Origin: Herbaspirillum sp. ST 5-3
GTDB taxonomy: Bacteria; Pseudomonadota; Gammaproteobacteria; Burkholderiales; Burkholderiaceae_D
NCBI RefSeq assembly: GCF_004804275.1
Contig: NZ_STGI01000014.1
Location: 1 to 64,000 of the forward strand
Length of the DNA: 64,000 nucleotides
Reading direction: 5' to 3'
Positions 40,313 through 48,126 of this stretch are shown piece after piece (the first letter of the stretch is position 1; every line of letters begins with the position of its first letter). Below the pieces are notes generated by a model. It saw nothing but the letters and a program-made list of their open reading frames with translations, did no database searches and was not told where the DNA came from. A program made the position numbers and the translations under genes.

Positions 40313-41041
40313 TTATGAAAACAACTTCATGAAACATAAACCACACATAACAACCGATCCACCTAATAAGAAATAAGCAAAGTTATGAAGCTTGTTCACG
40401 ACAATCTTCTTGTTTTCAAATTCATTGTAGTAAGCCTTCTTCCTGAAATCGGAAAAATTTAGCTCACAAATTGACCTTAAAATCTTGTGTGTTTTTTCTT
40501 CAAATTCCTTGGTTTCCTTCGTAATGCTGTTGTCGCCTTTATTCCTGATTTCATTGCCCTGAACACTGACACGCTTTGCTTGATTCAATACACTCTCCAA
40601 GAGTTGAATAACTTCATCGTGCTTTGCAAGTGTCTTATTTTTAGCTTCCAATGATTCGCTTTTAAAATTTTCGTCAATGTCTGAACAAACATTTTTCACG
40701 GCATATGAGAAATCGTTCTCAACGCCCTGGATGAGCTTTTTATTCTTCACCAAGGCATCATTCATTAGCTCGTTAATCAGCATGATTTCGGCTATGTATA
40801 GAGCCTTCATCTTCATTGATGATGTGGCGAGTTGGGATAGTTCAGGAAGCGAATTCAGCCCCCTGCTTCCGAAAAGTTCGTTCACCACGCTTGCACCAAA
40901 CACCTTTTCAAGCTCGTCCTTAACACCCTTGGAAAGCTGAATAGCCTGGTCGTTGCCAATGTGGTTGATTGACTCGTTCAATTTTGAGTGAATGATTTCT
41001 TCAATTTGCTTTGCATTTTCTAGTTTCATATATCTATCCAT
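40313..41041 (-). CDS. Hypothetical coiled-coil protein with C-terminal membrane anchor, 242 aa
   Basis: No family recognised. Most of the chain is charged and helical, and the last 25 residues (FAYFLLGGSVVMCGLCFMKLF) form one membrane span, giving a tail-anchored layout with the bulk in the cytosol. Its ATG overlaps the stop of the next gene upstream (TAATG). Met 41029, preceded by GGATAG, is an alternative start. The neighbour 41041-41730 has the same layout, so the two may form a heteromeric membrane-tethered complex. Confidence 0.65.
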   Translation of the reverse strand: MDRYMKLENAKQIEEIIHSKLNESINHIGNDQAIQLSKGVKDELEKVFGASVVNELFGSRGLNSLPELSQLATSSMKMKALYIAEIMLINELMNDALVKNKKLIQGVENDFSYAVKNVCSDIDENFKSESLEAKNKTLAKHDEVIQLLESVLNQAKRVSVQGNEIRNKGDNSITKETKEFEEKTHKILRSICELNFSDFRKKAYYNEFENKKIVVNKLHNFAYFLLGGSVVMCGLCFMKLFS

Positions 41042-41730
41042 TAAAATAAGTGTTTAAGTGACATACCCATCAGGAACAAAGAAACACCGGCAATAACAAA
41101 TAGATATTTGAACCCATCAAGTATTTTCTTATTCCTTTTATCCTGCTCCCTGTCAAGAAATTCCTCAAGATGCTCATCAAGATTCTTCTTAAAGCTCTTC
41201 TCCACCTGTCCATAGATATTTTTGGCTATCTTTAATTGCGCAGAATCCGAATCAATTAAAAGGTTTTCAGCCTTCTTCACAACATCAAGAATTTCTCCTT
41301 GCAGCCTTTTTATTTCCGCAATTTTTTTATCTAGGTCGGTATTGTTTGCGGAACCAAGTGACTGCCTTATATCCTCTGTGGCGCCACGGCTTTTTTCAAT
41401 AATGCTAGACAATAAATTGTTATATTCCTTTTTCAAGCCTTCAAGATTATTTGCAATGATTTCTTTGGTTGCTTTGTCCAGAACCACGGCATGAAAATTC
41501 CTGGCTTTTATGATTTTCTGATTGATATTGAAAATTTTTAATTCATCGTCATCAAGTCTTCTTTTCGCCAAAGCATCAATGAATTCCGTGCCGCGCTCAT
41601 CGGAAAAATCTTTTAAATTCTCTCCTGTGAATTCAATGTTACTTTTCTTTTCTGGACTCATCACACCATCAAACAAATCAAATTCGTTTTCAAAATCAAA
41701 ATTGCTTTCATCGTTTGCTTCGTCGTTCAT
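41041..41730 (-). CDS. Hypothetical coiled-coil protein with C-terminal membrane anchor, 229 aa
   Basis: Not recognised. An acidic N-terminus (NDEANDESNFDFENEFDLFD) is followed by a long helical, probably coiled-coil part (about 60-190). One membrane span lies at the C-terminus (YLFVIAGVSLFLMGMSL). It is first in a two-gene unit under a class I ICE promoter (41761-41818). The same tail-anchored plan as its downstream partner suggests paired action at the inner membrane, perhaps in transfer or element defence; the sequence does not decide. Confidence 0.68.
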   Translation of the reverse strand: MNDEANDESNFDFENEFDLFDGVMSPEKKSNIEFTGENLKDFSDERGTEFIDALAKRRLDDDELKIFNINQKIIKARNFHAVVLDKATKEIIANNLEGLKKEYNNLLSSIIEKSRGATEDIRQSLGSANNTDLDKKIAEIKRLQGEILDVVKKAENLLIDSDSAQLKIAKNIYGQVEKSFKKNLDEHLEEFLDREQDKRNKKILDGFKYLFVIAGVSLFLMGMSLKHLF

Positions 41731-41760
41731 TTTCTTCCTCTCTTTTTATACTTATATTTA

Positions 41761-41818
41761 TTTATAGCAAAAGGAAAGTCGTTGTCAATACGAAAGAGGG
41801 GAAAATTAAATATTTTTA
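41761..41818 (-). promoter_or_regulatory. Class I ICE promoter/operator upstream of the tail-anchored pair
   Basis: On the minus strand AAATATTTAATTT, a C-rich core and CGTATTGACA lead into the -35 TTGACA (41783-41788), a 16-bp spacer and the -10 TATAAA (41761-41766). It is one of six similar sites in the element. Confidence 0.75.
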
Positions 41819-41877
41819 GATCATGAATTCTTAAGCCTCAAAGAGTTTTTTGAACTATTAGGAAATGAGGAAATAAA

Positions 41878-41905
41878 AAAAGCCCCGAAGGGCTTTTTTT
41901 TAGAT
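41878..41905 (-). terminator. Terminator of the relaxase operon
   Basis: AAGCCC, loop TTCG and GGGCTT on the minus strand, with seven T following. The stem also has a T-run on the other side. Confidence 0.9.
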
Positions 41906-44900
41906 GGTCAGTGATTTTTTATTGTTTTGTGCTTCTTTTTGCTTATCTGTTAGCTTATCATCTTCAAATAAACTATCAACATTTGACAGATTTCCAATAG
42001 AGTCAAAACCGCTCGTCATCGCTAAACTAGCTTCACCATTGATGACAATGGATTGTTTCAACCTGATTTGCTGCTCTTCCTGCTTGGCTTCAAAGTTCCC
42101 AATTTTCTCCATCATGGCTGCAACACGCCTATCAAGAACCTTATAGTCAAATGTCGTTTTCTTGACCTCCAAGACTGTTGAGGCGATTAACAAGTTTTCA
42201 TACTCGTCCATAGGATGCGATTCAATTTGGAAAAGCTCTTTCACTGCATATTTCTTGATAAAGTTCTTCGCTCTTGCATAGGACCAGTCTTCAACATTTG
42301 TGCCTGAATTCTTGAACTCAAAATTTTGATACTCAACATATTTTTTGATTAGTGCTATGTCTTCGGGTAGTGCTACAAGCTTCTTCCTTGCTGTGTCGTT
42401 AAGATCGCCTTTCAATCCATCGTGCAAGAAAAGCCCCATGTCCTTCTTGTGCCTGGATAGAGCAACCAACATTGGATTAAGGTTCTGAACCTTGGAGATC
42501 ACAACCCCAACATAGTCTAAGCTCGCCCCTTGGCTCTTGTGGATGGAGTACGCATAGGCATGTGACATATCTAGCTTCTGATCGGTCGCTATGGTTCTCT
42601 CGGCGCCATCGCTCGTTTTGATGGTCATCTTATTGTTTTCAGGATCAACGGCTATCACTTCAGCTTGCTCACCATTCTTCAATCCAAATACCGTGTTCTT
42701 TCTCTGCTTGTGGTTTTTGATCACATTACCGAACTTATCAAAAGAGGTTGTTCCTGTTCCCAAGAACATGACCTTATCCCCCTTCATAAATTCTTTCTTA
42801 CCAAAATCCACGGTTTCAACAGAGACTTCAACAGGCTTTTCTTTTAATTCAGATTTAATTTTCTCCCTGATCGCAATGTTCAACTTGTCAGCAACTTCAT
42901 TGGTGTCAGTGATGACAACCCTACTTTCCTTGTATTGGGTATCAAAATATTCTTGAACGGCATTGGAAATAGCTCCGTCAATGTCCTTAGCCTTGTAGAA
43001 CACTTTGCCTTCATCACAATATCTTTTGATTGCAATGTCTCCTTTTTTATCAGAAAGGTCTTGTGTCATCTGTCGTTGCCAATTCTCTTCCTGGCGGTTC
43101 ACGATGGTTAATTTAGATGTGTTGTAGTTCTTACGGCTTAATGTAGTGAACCCCTGCCCTACCCCGACAGGAGTTAATTGCTCTGTCTGACCCATTGCAA
43201 TTAGCTTTGGTCGTTGACCTTCGGGAAGCTCGTTGATGTGGTCGCTTAACCTAATCCACATTCTTAAATCGCACATGCCCATTTCATCGGCAATGATTAC
43301 ATCATTTGCAGTGAGCTTTCTCTTACCGCTATCCAAGTCAGTAAGAAGTTTTGCAATGTTTGCCGATTCGTTGGTATCAATGCTTTGTCTTAAATTCTCA
43401 GTATTTAATGCGCTTGTGCCAACTGCAATGATGTTGAAACCCTTCTGCTGATAGGCTTCTTTGATGACCTTGCTTGCAAAAGATTTACCTGTGCCTGGTA
43501 GCCCTTCAATGATTGCCAAAGCACCTTCCTTGGTGGTTGCATTCACTATTGCATTCACCTGTTCATGTGAAAGCTTCGGAAGCGCTGACTTCTCATCTTG
43601 TCTAAGGAAGGTGATTCTTTCCAATGCCTTCATTTTTTCATCTTGAGGAATGTCTTTCTTAATTTGTTCTTCAAGATGTTTGAGTTCATTGATGGCATCA
43701 ACTTTTGCTGTTAAATCCTCAAAGTCCCTAATTGCTTTTGCCTGCTTCTTCTCATCAAGGGTAGCCAAGTATTCAGGTGTTAAGCGTGCTTTTGTTTTCT
43801 CAAACTTCTTCAAGGTGTCTTCAATAATTCCATCATTGAAGGACCTGATAAGCTTCCTAACATCGCTATCGGCAAGTAAGAAATCTTTAGCAAATCGTCT
43901 GCTTTCCCATGCTGCAATCATTCTCTTTTCGTTTTCAACCAAGACCTTATCCATAAAAAGAAGATCCTTTTTATATTTTAGCTGTGCATCTTCCTGCTCA
44001 TCCAAAGAGAGTTTTTTATCTAGCAGCCTTTCATAGTGCTTATCTGCTTCATGAGTTAAGCAACCTGTGAAGTGTCTATCAAAGATTTCTTCAGCTAGTT
44101 TTTCAGCATCTATTCTATTGGTATAGGTGATCAGCTTTCTAACGAAGAAACCAACAGCGGCTTCTTCCCTGGTTGCTGCCTGTTTAGAATAGTCATGGAA
44201 GCTTTCAATCAATTCTCTTTCGAAGACCTCCATAGACTTGTTTTCATTAGCAAGAGCATCAATCAACCCTTGTCTATTTTTGTTGGTGTCCGCAAATGTC
44301 TGAAGTGATTTAAGGTCGTCAGCGGTAACGCCGTGTTCCTTACCAACCTCTCTCCAAAGCTTCTGAAGCTCGCTTAATGACATTTCTGTTTTGCCGTTCT
44401 TGGTCTTTAGTTGTGCCAATGCCTTAGCATCAATGCTATCGGTATCTCCGCGAAGTTCGGGACCGTCATCAACAATTGACCCATTCTCTTCCAGGTATTT
44501 AGCAACACCTTCATTAGCTTCAGCTTGGATTTCTTTTGATCTTTGACTGAAGGTTTCCACCAATTTTTTTAACTTATCTGGAATCTTGATGGTGTGGGTT
44601 AGAACACCTCTCTCAGTCTCTTTTTTGTGGGGGTTCTTCTCAACCTGGTCAGCTTTCACATATACAGCCTCAGTTTCAAACCCAAGCTCTTCCCTGTCCA
44701 TTTCAGTAACCAATGAACAAAATAATTGGTTGTAGTAAGCCTTTCTTTTCGCAATAAGAGAATTATCTAAGGAATAGTAATTTCCATCCTTATCAATGGC
44801 TGTGTTCATCACAATTAAATGGTCGTGGTCAAAGGGCTCAGGAAGTCCACCTTTTGGCCCGCGATTTTCACCATGAGAATTTTGAACGGCGATGATTCCC

Positions 44901-45481
44901 GCGCCTCTCTGTTCTTTCGTAATCCCGTTCTCAGTTATTCGAACAATCGCATCCTTCTCCATTTCCTTGACAACCATAGCCAAAGCACGGCTCTTGATGG
45001 TCATCATCTTCTTGTAAAGCTCAGGATCAAGAATGGCGGCCTGGGAGGAAATAACTGAGCGTTCTTTGGTGGTGGTAAATAAAATTTCTAGTCCAACTCT
45101 TCTGTCGTCCTTCGGATCTGTCGGGAACTGAATTTCACCATTAACAACATCAAAAGCTTTATCGTTTAATTTTTTTGGATTGTTGCTTAGGTCTGCATTT
45201 GCCTCATAACCGGCACATAGCTTTCTAAAGCTTTCAGGATCGACAATCGCTCCCTCCAATCCAAGGTTTTCGGCAATCCTCCCGATGTAAGTAGGAGCAA
45301 GAGGATTCTTGGAAACCTTCTCTTGAACTTCAGGAAGCTTCATTAGCTCATCATCTGCCAGGCTGGCATGTTCAGGGAAAAGCTTCCTAGCATCTGCTAT
45401 GAATTGTTTTTGGTAGTAGTCAATTTGGTCCATAAAATACTGACCTGACTTTATATTTTGATAGCCTTGAATAGTTGACAT
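41900..45481 (-). CDS. MobF-family conjugative relaxase-helicase (TrwC/TraI-like)
   Basis: This would nick oriT, stay bound to the 5' end of the strand and unwind the DNA for transfer. It has 1,193 residues. The N-terminal relaxase domain (about 1-320) has tyrosine candidates Y15 and Y22/Y23 (QYFMDQIDYYQ), spaced as in TraI. The metal histidines are H203 and the pair in FDHDHLIVMN (H219, H221). The helicase part has Walker A IIEGLPGTGKSFASKVI (about 655-670), Walker B VIIADEMGMCDLRMW and the late motif AYSIHKSQGASLDYVG of SF1/RecD helicases. Three small genes precede it in a tight operon, with a candidate oriT upstream. Confidence 0.93.
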   Translation of the reverse strand: MSTIQGYQNIKSGQYFMDQIDYYQKQFIADARKLFPEHASLADDELMKLPEVQEKVSKNPLAPTYIGRIAENLGLEGAIVDPESFRKLCAGYEANADLSNNPKKLNDKAFDVVNGEIQFPTDPKDDRRVGLEILFTTTKERSVISSQAAILDPELYKKMMTIKSRALAMVVKEMEKDAIVRITENGITKEQRGAGIIAVQNSHGENRGPKGGLPEPFDHDHLIVMNTAIDKDGNYYSLDNSLIAKRKAYYNQLFCSLVTEMDREELGFETEAVYVKADQVEKNPHKKETERGVLTHTIKIPDKLKKLVETFSQRSKEIQAEANEGVAKYLEENGSIVDDGPELRGDTDSIDAKALAQLKTKNGKTEMSLSELQKLWREVGKEHGVTADDLKSLQTFADTNKNRQGLIDALANENKSMEVFERELIESFHDYSKQAATREEAAVGFFVRKLITYTNRIDAEKLAEEIFDRHFTGCLTHEADKHYERLLDKKLSLDEQEDAQLKYKKDLLFMDKVLVENEKRMIAAWESRRFAKDFLLADSDVRKLIRSFNDGIIEDTLKKFEKTKARLTPEYLATLDEKKQAKAIRDFEDLTAKVDAINELKHLEEQIKKDIPQDEKMKALERITFLRQDEKSALPKLSHEQVNAIVNATTKEGALAIIEGLPGTGKSFASKVIKEAYQQKGFNIIAVGTSALNTENLRQSIDTNESANIAKLLTDLDSGKRKLTANDVIIADEMGMCDLRMWIRLSDHINELPEGQRPKLIAMGQTEQLTPVGVGQGFTTLSRKNYNTSKLTIVNRQEENWQRQMTQDLSDKKGDIAIKRYCDEGKVFYKAKDIDGAISNAVQEYFDTQYKESRVVITDTNEVADKLNIAIREKIKSELKEKPVEVSVETVDFGKKEFMKGDKVMFLGTGTTSFDKFGNVIKNHKQRKNTVFGLKNGEQAEVIAVDPENNKMTIKTSDGAERTIATDQKLDMSHAYAYSIHKSQGASLDYVGVVISKVQNLNPMLVALSRHKKDMGLFLHDGLKGDLNDTARKKLVALPEDIALIKKYVEYQNFEFKNSGTNVEDWSYARAKNFIKKYAVKELFQIESHPMDEYENLLIASTVLEVKKTTFDYKVLDRRVAAMMEKIGNFEAKQEEQQIRLKQSIVINGEASLAMTSGFDSIGNLSNVDSLFEDDKLTDKQKEAQNNKKSLTI

Positions 45482-45484
45482 GAT

Positions 45485-45712
45485 TTAGCCCCTTAAATGA
45501 ATTTCCATAAGAAGGTTTAGAACCTTGTCTTGTTTTTCGTGCAAGCCCTCTAGCAGTCCCATTTGTTTAGAATACTTCTTATAAAACTTGAGTGCTCTTC
45601 TGATCGCCTCGGTTTGATTGGACATATCTTCTTTCTCCAACACAAAATCTAAAAGCTTGTCATCCTCTTTTGAGAATTTGATGTGGATGCTTCTTGTATT
45701 GTTGTTATTCAT
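45485..45712 (-). CDS. Small ribbon-helix-helix-like protein, probable relaxosome accessory
   Basis: 75 residues: a short basic beta-type N-terminus (TRSIHIKFSKEDDKLLDFVL) followed by a helix (NQTEAIRRALKFYKKYSKQM), as in ribbon-helix-helix DNA-binding proteins. It lies 3 bp before the relaxase gene and overlaps the gene upstream by 8 bp. Small proteins of this type (such as TrwA) bind oriT and control the relaxase operon, so this role is likely but inferred. Confidence 0.65.
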   Translation of the reverse strand: MNNNNTRSIHIKFSKEDDKLLDFVLEKEDMSNQTEAIRRALKFYKKYSKQMGLLEGLHEKQDKVLNLLMEIHLRG

Positions 45713-46028
45713 CTTCTGCTCCTGCTAATAAAAGTCCCTTAAGGATCTCGTTGTTTAATTTTTTTTCTGAACGGGTAAGCCTTACCTTTTGAACGCCTCG
45801 TATGTAAGCCCAAATTACATCATCAATGTTTGATGCTAACTCAGGGTATTTCTTAACTTCCCCGTTTGTTTCAAAGCATAGCTCTCCATTTTCCACAAGT
45901 ATCTTTGCCGCCTCTAGCATGTCGCGGACCTGTTTTTCAGAGTAGTTCTTGGCTCCAAAATATCTGTCTAGACCGTCTATTGATTTTCGTAGCTCCCTAA
46001 TCCTGGTTGGTGATGTTTCCTTCTTCAT
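45705..46028 (-). CDS. Hypothetical protein of the relaxase operon, 107 aa
   Basis: Not recognised. It is soluble and helical, with a basic N-terminus (TSPTRIRELRKSIDGLDRYF). It is 9 bp after the 46038 gene and overlaps the next gene by 8 bp. Its place in the relaxase operon suggests DNA processing for transfer. Confidence 0.65.
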   Translation of the reverse strand: MKKETSPTRIRELRKSIDGLDRYFGAKNYSEKQVRDMLEAAKILVENGELCFETNGEVKKYPELASNIDDVIWAYIRGVQKVRLTRSEKKLNNEILKGLLLAGAEDE

Positions 46029-46037
46029 AGCCGTTCC

Positions 46038-46406
46038 TTACAGTTTTATTCTTTTTGTGATGGCTGCTTGCTTCACTGCCAACTCACTATCCAATTTATT
46101 CTTCAATCTCACTGATTCAAGAGAGTTAAGAAATTCTTCAGTGGTGCATTTCAATGCGCACTCAAAAAAAATCGGCAACTCATCATCCTCAAGCAAAGCG
46201 ACGATTCTTGTTGCAAGTCTCGGCTCGATATCATCGAAGGCAGAAATGAAAATGTTATTTAATTTTTCCCTTAAAGTTCGGCCGGTATCTTCTTCAATTC
46301 TATTTTGAGCCACTGAGCATGTTAAATATATGTAGTCATGCACGAATGGTGTGCGCAATTTTTCAAGCTCTGACAAGGTAGTTAAAATTTCATTCAATTC
46401 ATTCAT
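46038..46406 (-). CDS. Hypothetical protein, first gene of the relaxase operon, 122 aa
   Basis: Not recognised. It is a mostly helical protein of mixed charge. ATG 46412 and ATG 46406 are in frame; the second is chosen because AAGGA lies six bases before it and would be too close to the first. Upstream are a promoter with -35 TTGATT (46460-46465) and -10 TATTAA (46438-46443), the palindrome AGGTGTACACCT and then the candidate oriT. Confidence 0.65.
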   Translation of the reverse strand: MNELNEILTTLSELEKLRTPFVHDYIYLTCSVAQNRIEEDTGRTLREKLNNIFISAFDDIEPRLATRIVALLEDDELPIFFECALKCTTEEFLNSLESVRLKNKLDSELAVKQAAITKRIKL

Positions 46407-46437
46407 CTTCATTCCTTTTTTTATTGTTCTTATTAAA

Positions 46438-46476
46438 TTAATACCGGATTTAAAACAAAAATCAAGGTGTACACCT
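46438..46476 (-). promoter_or_regulatory. Relaxase-operon promoter with overlapping palindromic operator
   Basis: On the minus strand the -35 TTGATT and -10 TATTAA are 16 bp apart. The perfect 12-bp palindrome AGGTGTACACCT (46465-46476) touches the -35 box. A second half-site AGGTGT lies at 46495-46500. Repression by an element-coded protein, perhaps the ribbon-helix-helix one, is a fair inference. Confidence 0.65.
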
Positions 46477-46499
46477 AAACATTTTTTAAAAAGAAGGTG

Positions 46500-46770
46500 T
46501 TCAGATAGGTTTTACGGGGCTTCGCAGAAGCACAATACGAGACACGAAGTGTATTGAGTAGGGTGCTGAGAAAAACAAATTGCCGTTGGAGCCGTTGGAA
46601 ATTAATCCAAATGAAGTGGAATGAAACCAAATAAATTGAAATGAATATGAAATGAACTATAGATGAAGATGGAATGAACACAAAACTAAACCGAATGAAC
46701 CAAAAATTAATTGCTATGAAGCGGCAATGAAGAAGAAATTAATCCAAATGAATTGACAATGAAAAAAAAT
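46500..46770 (+). other. Candidate origin of transfer (oriT) with iteron-like repeats
   Basis: The region between two divergent operons holds no gene. The hairpin GCTTC/GAAGC lies at 46519-46531. Next is ACAC-GAA-GTGT (46542-46552), whose second arm runs into GTATTGAGTA. The MobF plasmid R388 has a hairpin with a GAAA loop followed by GTATTGTCT and the nick before ATAG, so a nick near 46559/46560 is proposed. To the right AATGAA or ATGAA recurs many times at roughly 10-20 bp. An 18-bp direct repeat (GAAATTAATCCAAATGAA) occurs at 46598-46615 and 46735-46752. Confidence 0.65.
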
Positions 46771-46780
46771 CCAATATATT
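46753..46780 (+). promoter_or_regulatory. Promoter of the 46819 gene
   Basis: -35 TTGACA (46753-46758), 16-bp spacer and -10 TATATT (46775-46780). The -35 box directly follows the second copy of the 18-bp repeat, so a protein bound to that repeat could regulate it. Confidence 0.7.
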
Positions 46781-46818
46781 GATATAGAGAACAACTATAA
46801 CAATAAAGGTGGGTAAAG

Positions 46819-47082
46819 ATGAACGAATTGAAAACAAAGGTGGTAGGTGATGCGCTAAAAATAAGAAGTGCAAGCATCACTAAAATAATAAGGGATAACA
46901 AAATTTATTTGATTACACTGATTGAAGTGTATAAAGAAAACAGGCTCAAGCCTGGCTACTCAGGAAGTGTCTATAAATTGATTAGTGATGCCTTGGCTTA
47001 TCGTGGCATCTATAAAAGAAGTGGTGAAAAAATCGGAGCGGAAGAACTTACAACGATATTCGCTAGACTTCGCAAAGAATAA
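46819..47082 (+). CDS. Hypothetical protein beside oriT, 87 aa
   Basis: Not recognised with confidence. It is a basic protein with a beta-helix N-terminus and a helical C-terminal part (AEELTTIFARLRKE). A ribosome site GGTGGG lies before the ATG. Being next to the candidate oriT, divergent from the relaxase operon, it could be a DNA-binding mobilisation accessory such as the TraK/MobI types. That is context only. Confidence 0.6.
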   Translation: MNELKTKVVGDALKIRSASITKIIRDNKIYLITLIEVYKENRLKPGYSGSVYKLISDALAYRGIYKRSGEKIGAEELTTIFARLRKE

Positions 47083-47098
47083 AAAAGGAGAAACAAAC

Positions 47099-47827
47099 AT
47101 GAACTTCACTGACATAATTAATGAGGTCAAAGACCGAACAAAAATTGATGGTAGCCAAATCACTATCACAGAATTCTTCAATAAGCATTACGATGACCTG
47201 TCATGGCTGATCGAGGCGAGCCGTGCTGACAAGAGCATCTTGGTCATCGGTGACAAGCAACTGAAGGCATATGAGTTCATTGCACTGAAGTGTGAGGAAG
47301 CTGAAGACTTCCCCATGAAGAGGAAGGGTAAGCCCTTAACTGAGAGTGAGATATGCAAGTATCTGAACATCGCTCGTAGCAAACGAGGATTGGCAAAAAA
47401 ACGAGGTGTGGCGGCTCCCCCTGCTCGTCATAGTGTGGTTGCACCTATGCCAAAGGCTCTAAACGAGGCTATACGGGCTTCAAATCCTGTTCCTGTCGTA
47501 CCTGGAGCAACCTCCACAAAAACGGCTGTAGAGCCTTCTATGTCGTCCGTAATCGTGGCTAAGACAGTGGACCAGATCAGAGCGGAGGGAATGACAGATG
47601 TGGTGTGGGCTAAGCTGCTTGATGCGAAATACAACATTCATAAATCAACAAGCATCCCTTGGACACAAGAGCTAGCGGACTTCGAAACGATCCTCTATCA
47701 CCATGCCCCGAAAAAATTCTTAGACATTTCTGATTCAACGGTAGGAAAAAATAAGGTTGGAGAATTTAGTTTCGCTGACATTTATAGATTTATCTGTAGA
47801 GTAAAAAAATTCAACGAAATTATATAA
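47099..47827 (+). CDS. Hypothetical protein of the oriT-flanking operon, 242 aa
   Basis: Function unknown. Two structured ends (about 1-100 and 165-242) are joined by a Pro/Ala/Val-rich linker (AAPPARHSVVAPMPKALNEA). This linker is visibly more GC-rich than its surroundings. The frame extends up to 46985, but ATG 47099 with AAAGGAG before it is the clear start. It lies 16 bp after the 87-residue gene, in one operon. The N-terminal part weakly resembles mobilisation or plasmid-control proteins; I would not name it further. Confidence 0.65.
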   Translation: MNFTDIINEVKDRTKIDGSQITITEFFNKHYDDLSWLIEASRADKSILVIGDKQLKAYEFIALKCEEAEDFPMKRKGKPLTESEICKYLNIARSKRGLAKKRGVAAPPARHSVVAPMPKALNEAIRASNPVPVVPGATSTKTAVEPSMSSVIVAKTVDQIRAEGMTDVVWAKLLDAKYNIHKSTSIPWTQELADFETILYHHAPKKFLDISDSTVGKNKVGEFSFADIYRFICRVKKFNEII

Positions 47828-47849
47828 AAAAGATAAACCCCAGCTAAAA

Positions 47850-47884
47850 CCAAGAAACCCTCCAATTGAGGGATTTCTTTTTAG
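47850..47884 (+). terminator. Terminator of the oriT-flanking operon
   Basis: GAAACCCTC and GAGGGATTTC (about 47854-47877) form a stem with one bulged base, followed by a T-rich run. It differs from the common GCCCC type. Confidence 0.8.
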
Positions 47885-47904
47885 GTAGAATTCATTTAAA
47901 AAAA

Positions 47905-47935
47905 CCAAAGCCCCTTTCGGGGCTTTTTTATTTTA
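47905..47935. terminator. GCCCC-type terminator between convergent operons
   Basis: AAAGCCCC, loop TTTC and GGGGCTTT, with T-rich DNA on both sides. On the minus strand it ends the ParA-like operon. Confidence 0.88.
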
Positions 47936-48119
47936 GTAGTCGTTTTTTCATGTCCTCCTTATCTATTGAACCGTCATCAAGCATCTTTAATAAAAGCCCT
48001 ACCAATAACGATTTTGAAATGTACATCTCTTTTGAATATTTTTCCAAGACAGGATCAAAACGATCATCAACCTTAAGTGAAACAAACTTTCTTGGAGCAT
48101 CTAGAATTGGTGTGCGCAT
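47928..48119 (-). CDS. Small ribbon-helix-helix-like protein, 63 aa
   Basis: A short protein with a beta-type segment (RKFVSLKVDDRF) and two helices (SKSLLVGLLLKMLDDGS), fitting a ribbon-helix-helix repressor. It is the last gene of the 49759-47928 operon and lies 7 bp after the ATPase gene. Such a protein beside a ParA-like ATPase often acts as centromere-binding adaptor or autoregulator; that is inferred. Confidence 0.6.
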   Translation of the reverse strand: MRTPILDAPRKFVSLKVDDRFDPVLEKYSKEMYISKSLLVGLLLKMLDDGSIDKEDMKKRLLK

Positions 48120-48126
48120 AATAATT

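Noticed and set aside
46475-46901. Minus-strand frames of 68 and 64 codons in the candidate oriT
   Set aside because: They are low-complexity translations of the AATGAA repeats without a ribosome site, and the second overlaps the 46819 gene.
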